Shown here piece after piece: positions 4,856 to 7,742 of a DNA stretch of 7,742 nucleotides. Within the stretch, counting starts at the first letter, position 1; each line of letters opens with the position of its first letter. Below the pieces are notes generated by a model. It searched no databases. It was not told the origin of the DNA and saw nothing but the letters and a program-made list of their open reading frames with translations. Position numbers and translations under genes: made by a program. Origin of the DNA: Promethearchaeota archaeon (lineage in GTDB: Archaea > Asgardarchaeota > Lokiarchaeia > Sigynarchaeales > MK-D1); the NCBI GenBank assembly GCA_016839865.1, contig JAEOTN010000409.1, positions 1-7,742 on the forward strand. Direction: 5' to 3'.

Positions 4856-6925
4856 TTAAGTTCGACGTTTCTTCCTAACAATGGAATATGCAATTGCAAT
4901 TAATGTGATACATCCAATAGATATTGCTAATGGAATACTGTATCCCGGAATGTCGAGCTTTTTCACTTGCACCATAGCGTTATTTGATGCGCCTGATTCT
5001 CCTCCTTCATTTACAGCAGTCACCACATAGAAGTATAAACCGTTCGTCAAACCAGTATCTCTGTAATTCAAATTCGTTGTGTTCGCAATAGGTGTTAAAC
5101 CATCCAATTCAGGAATTTCATTTAAAGAACGGTATATATTGAAATACTCCGCAGCTCCAGCAAAAGTCCATTCCAAGTCGATATTTCCATCTCGATCCTT
5201 GCTGGGCGAAATACTCGATAGTACAGGAGCATACGGTCTTGCTGGAGATAATTCTTGCGATAGAGAGGGGATATATGTTGGTTTATATGCAACTACTGTA
5301 TAATTCGCTAATATACTTGAATTATATGGGAGTGTAACCTCACCGGAGCTGTTTGTGCTACCTTGCCAGACTACTGTATTTGAATAATCTGTGACGGTCA
5401 CAGTTACATCATCGATAGCTCCTGACTCACTTGTTGACACTTCTAATAAAGAGGAAGTACTATTGATTCCAGAGGTTATAGCATCGAGAGTCTCTGGTAT
5501 ATCAGTCCAGATATGGAGTTCGGGGTCTCCAAAATAATTGAATTGCTTGAGAGTTTTCTCGCTCCATTTGGGTTCATAAACCCATGTATTTTCAGACATG
5601 TTTAAAGCTAAATCGTCCTCCATGTAATCCTGTTTTGCTAATGCAAATGCTTTTCCAGGTTGATCGTAGGTATCTAGCTGTTCATAGAAACGAAATGCTA
5701 AACCTTCATCATACCAGCCACCATAAGATCTCTCGGTCCAGTTATCCTCGCCCCAGACGATATTATGCCCACCAATCGTACCAATACAAGCTTCTTTGAG
5801 CATATATTCTGTTAAAGCTTCCTCATGAGTGAAATTCCCATTGGAACACCCCATTAGGTACATTACACTAGGTTTATCTTCAAATGCTGAGAAGTCTGAA
5901 TATGTATTATGTAACATATATGCTGAGGATTTTTCATCAGCAGCTCCTTCGTTAATCTCACCATACCAATCAAATAAACCATCTAAATCCCAATCTGTAT
6001 CCCAGATCGTTCGATAAATTCCACTAGGATTTCCATGCCCAAATACTCCTGCTATAGATGCACCTTTAATAATTTCCGATTCAAGACTTGCTACAGTCAA
6101 AGAATCATTATGAGGATAATCCGATTGGCCTGCTGCAACACCTTCATCTTCAGCTAGAAATGTCACTATCCTATCAGTATAAAATTGGTCATACACATAA
6201 TTGAAGAATCGATTTGCATCAGCTTCAGGATAGTCCAATACCCCATCTCCGGGTGAATTGTAATCTGCATCAAAATACGTCATTGCACCAGCAAAGAGGG
6301 TAGAATTCATCCAATCTCCTACTGTAGGAGTAGATTCATACATTAGAATTCGAGTAACTAAATCTCCCATTTCATATTCATCATTGGCAGATAAACGACC
6401 CACGTACACTTCTGCGGTGACATTCCAATCGTCATTATCTTCCCCATATATTCCATTGGCAAAAGAATCCCAATCGTTATCTAAATCCGCGTAATAAGTG
6501 TCACTAGCTACAAAATATCCATCATAAGAATAGCTCTCATCAATCCACACCATTCGTGAAGGTACATGTTGATGGTCACCTGCGAGTAATACAAATTCGG
6601 TACCGTTATTGATATAATAATCAGTGATACATTCCTTGATTTTTGCTTGGGTATCAACACCAGTATAACTTGGATTTAGCAAGATGTCTTCTACTGTTTC
6701 AATTCGAGCATTCAATCCTTTCATTGATTTCCATAAAGCAAGTCGTTCTAAATCTTTCTCAAAAAGTTCAGTTGTAATAATAAGGTATTCCACATCTTCA
6801 TCCAAAAACGAGGAAGATTGAGGTTGAGAAGTAACATAATCTACTGAAAAATTTGACGGTGTTAGGAAAACCGCACTAGCTACCATCACAAGTGTAAGTA
6901 GAACTAAAGAAAACCTTTTTTTCAT
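4856..6925 (-). CDS. Secreted, surface-anchored C25 (gingipain-type) cysteine peptidase
   Basis: The 689-residue preprotein begins with a signal peptide (M-K-K-R-F plus a hydrophobic core to about residue 22). Residues 44-475 form a peptidase C25 domain: V-E-Y-L-I-I-T-T (45-52), L-L-A-G-D-H (113-118), A-E-V-Y-V-G-R-L (171-178), catalytic His in F-G-H297-G-N, catalytic Cys in Y-L-M-G-C360-S-N-G, and the closing F-N-Y-F-G-D-P-E-L (462-470). Clan CD peptidases use this His/Cys dyad; gingipain-like specificity cannot be predicted. A DxDxDGxxD loop (311-319), probably Ca-binding, lies between the two catalytic residues; other Asp-rich loops are at 147-155 and 219-231. Residues 480-560 are an Ig-like beta region and about 565-655 a fibronectin-III-like domain (W586, N-I-Y-R-S, Y-F-Y-V-V-T-A-V-N). 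The end carries I659-P-G-Y-S663, a hydrophobic helix and R-K-K-R-R. Several N-x-S/T sequons suit glycosylation. It probably degrades extracellular protein. Confidence 0.92.
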   Translation of the reverse strand: MKKRFSLVLLTLVMVASAVFLTPSNFSVDYVTSQPQSSSFLDEDVEYLIITTELFEKDLERLALWKSMKGLNARIETVEDILLNPSYTGVDTQAKIKECITDYYINNGTEFVLLAGDHQHVPSRMVWIDESYSYDGYFVASDTYYADLDNDWDSFANGIYGEDNDDWNVTAEVYVGRLSANDEYEMGDLVTRILMYESTPTVGDWMNSTLFAGAMTYFDADYNSPGDGVLDYPEADANRFFNYVYDQFYTDRIVTFLAEDEGVAAGQSDYPHNDSLTVASLESEIIKGASIAGVFGHGNPSGIYRTIWDTDWDLDGLFDWYGEINEGAADEKSSAYMLHNTYSDFSAFEDKPSVMYLMGCSNGNFTHEEALTEYMLKEACIGTIGGHNIVWGEDNWTERSYGGWYDEGLAFRFYEQLDTYDQPGKAFALAKQDYMEDDLALNMSENTWVYEPKWSEKTLKQFNYFGDPELHIWTDIPETLDAITSGINSTSSLLEVSTSESGAIDDVTVTVTDYSNTVVWQGSTNSSGEVTLPYNSSILANYTVVAYKPTYIPSLSQELSPARPYAPVLSSISPSKDRDGNIDLEWTFAGAAEYFNIYRSLNEIPELDGLTPIANTTNLNYRDTGLTNGLYFYVVTAVNEGGESGASNNAMVQVKKLDIPGYSIPLAISIGCITLIAIAYSIVRKKRRT

Positions 6926-7072
6926 TTTTTTACATTCCTTAACAATTTTGTTATCTTATCGATATTAATTATAATTCGTGGTCTTAAAATTTTTTGCGTA
7001 CAATCTTCTACAGTTCAAAAAATGTAAAAATATTGCAATAAGCTTTATTTTCTCATTCAGCGAACAGTATTC
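6926..7072. promoter_or_regulatory. Divergent promoter spacer between the C25 peptidase and the small membrane protein
   Basis: For the peptidase (minus strand), AAGGAA (complement of 6935-6940) is a Shine-Dalgarno-like site nine bases before the ATG, and the palindrome AATTATAATT (6967-6976) is a TATA-like box about 45 bp upstream, implying a leader of about 20 bases. For the plus-strand gene no ribosome binding site is visible; GTAAAAATATTG (7024-7035) or CTTTATTTT (7043-7051) could be its TATA element, the latter giving a nearly leaderless message. Confidence 0.45.
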
Positions 7073-7612
7073 ATGGTACAAAAACTCAAAACGGTTCCAA
7101 AATCTTGGATAGTGGGATTACTTACTGCAATCGGATTTGGAATCTTCATAACAATTAATCTCCTTGTATTTAGAGCAGTAGATACTCCTACATATGGGAT
7201 TATAGCATATGAATTCGCGTGGACAGTGGAGAAAGTAAACGTAATTTTTGCTGCATGGGGATCTTCGGGAATGCTAGCTCAAGGAGTCGGAGTAATCTGG
7301 GATTTTCCATACATAATTGGGTATTCATTATTCATCGCTGGTTGTATTTTACTTGTTTCGAGAATGAATGTTGGATCAATGCAAAATATTGGTCTTTATC
7401 TTACCCTTTCCCCCTTTATTGCAGGACTATTGGATGCAATTGAGAATACTTTTCTTTTAATAATGCTAAATAATTCAAGTGAAATAGCACCTGCATATCC
7501 AAAGATCGCCGCAATTGCTGCAGGAATAAAATTTGGATTGTTAATTGTAGGAATTCTCTATTTTCTTGTTGGACTAGTATGGGGAATTGTTACAAAATTA
7601 AAAAACAAATGA
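7073..7612 (+). CDS. Small four-helix integral membrane protein of unknown function
   Basis: The 179-residue product has four hydrophobic segments, at about 12-33, 77-96, 105-131 and 143-172, and a basic C-terminal tail (K-L-K-N-K). Conserved-looking polar residues sit in or beside the helices: D77-x-x-Y80, then A-G-L-L-D121-x-x-E124-N125, and K153 in the last helix. I recall the pattern D-x-x-Y at helix 2, D-x-x-E-N at helix 3 and K-F at helix 4 from uncharacterised bacterial and archaeal membrane proteins of similar size, so it is likely full length, but I cannot attach a name or DUF. Charged residues in mid-membrane hint at a catalytic or transport role rather than a passive anchor (inference). 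It diverges from the peptidase gene, is followed by a T-rich terminator and appears to be monocistronic. The ATG at 7073 has no upstream ribosome binding site. Confidence 0.78.
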   Translation: MVQKLKTVPKSWIVGLLTAIGFGIFITINLLVFRAVDTPTYGIIAYEFAWTVEKVNVIFAAWGSSGMLAQGVGVIWDFPYIIGYSLFIAGCILLVSRMNVGSMQNIGLYLTLSPFIAGLLDAIENTFLLIMLNNSSEIAPAYPKIAAIAAGIKFGLLIVGILYFLVGLVWGIVTKLKNK

Positions 7613-7665
7613 TTAATTAATTTTTAACGAACCTAATCGCAATAATTTTTAATTTTTTTTTCTCT
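7613..7665 (+). terminator. T-rich terminator after the membrane protein gene
   Basis: T-tracts at 7619-7625, 7646-7650 and 7653-7661 follow the stop without a GC-rich stem, as expected for archaeal termination. Beyond 7665 the remaining 77 bases hold nothing I can assign. Confidence 0.5.
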
Positions 7666-7742
7666 CGATGGATGTTGAATAGAGTAAGAACGCTGAGCGA
7701 TTAACGGGCTGTAAGTAGCAATGACAGTTGCATGTAAAAATC

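Noticed and set aside
7700..7735. Possible small RNA hairpin (GCAA / TTGC) or C/D-box RNA in the right end
   Set aside because: The stem is only four base pairs, and no proper C box pairs with the CTGA present. This is below what chance gives.
7721..7742. ATG with an open frame running off the right edge
   Set aside because: Only seven codons are visible, with no ribosome binding site or nearby TATA box. Two minus-strand frames are also open here, so no gene can be supported.

Overview
The window looks like part of an archaeal chromosome, AT-rich at roughly one third G+C by eye. Spacers carry TATA-like boxes about 25-45 bp upstream of start codons, 5' leaders look short or absent, only some genes have a Shine-Dalgarno-like sequence, and gene ends are marked by T-rich tracts rather than hairpins. 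Two predicted surface proteins share an I-P-G-Y-S / hydrophobic helix / basic tail C-terminus. It recalls the PGF-CTERM type of archaeal sorting signal, and in particular tails annotated in Asgard (Heimdall-type) archaea. An Asgard archaeon is my best guess, but it rests on resemblance only; no rRNA or tRNA is present to place the organism.

Layout from left to right. (1) Positions 1-797, minus strand: a nucleoside hydrolase (IUNH family) that runs off the left edge. (2) Positions 899-2008, plus: a DJ-1/PfpI-fold domain exported and anchored by the shared C-terminal tail; it diverges from the hydrolase across a 101-bp spacer rich in short repeats. (3) Positions 2034-2294, minus: a small charged orphan protein. 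(4) Positions 2295-2669: a 375-bp divergent regulatory spacer with a striking array of ACGT-core sites. (5) Positions 2670-3473, plus: a winged-helix (ArsR-like) regulator with a long C-terminal domain and a vicinal Cys-Cys pair in its wing. (6) Positions 3598-4077, plus: an orphan helical protein starting at TTG behind a good ribosome binding site. (7) Positions 4079-4780, minus: a stand-alone B12-dependent methionine synthase activation-like domain with a CX2CX4C motif, ending 1 bp from gene 6. (8) Positions 4856-6925, minus: a large secreted C25 (gingipain-type) cysteine peptidase with a fibronectin-III-like domain and the shared tail. (9) Positions 7073-7612, plus: a small four-helix membrane protein, followed by a T-rich terminator.

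The genes do not form one obvious pathway. Most are single transcription units in divergent or convergent pairs. Two threads connect them: the common surface-anchoring tail on the DJ-1-like protein and the C25 peptidase, and the ACGT-site array between the small orphan gene and the winged-helix regulator, which suggests an autoregulated divergent promoter. I see no CRISPR array, transposase, tRNA or rRNA. I do not claim a complete new system; the ACGT array and the surface-anchored DJ-1 domain are the most unusual items.
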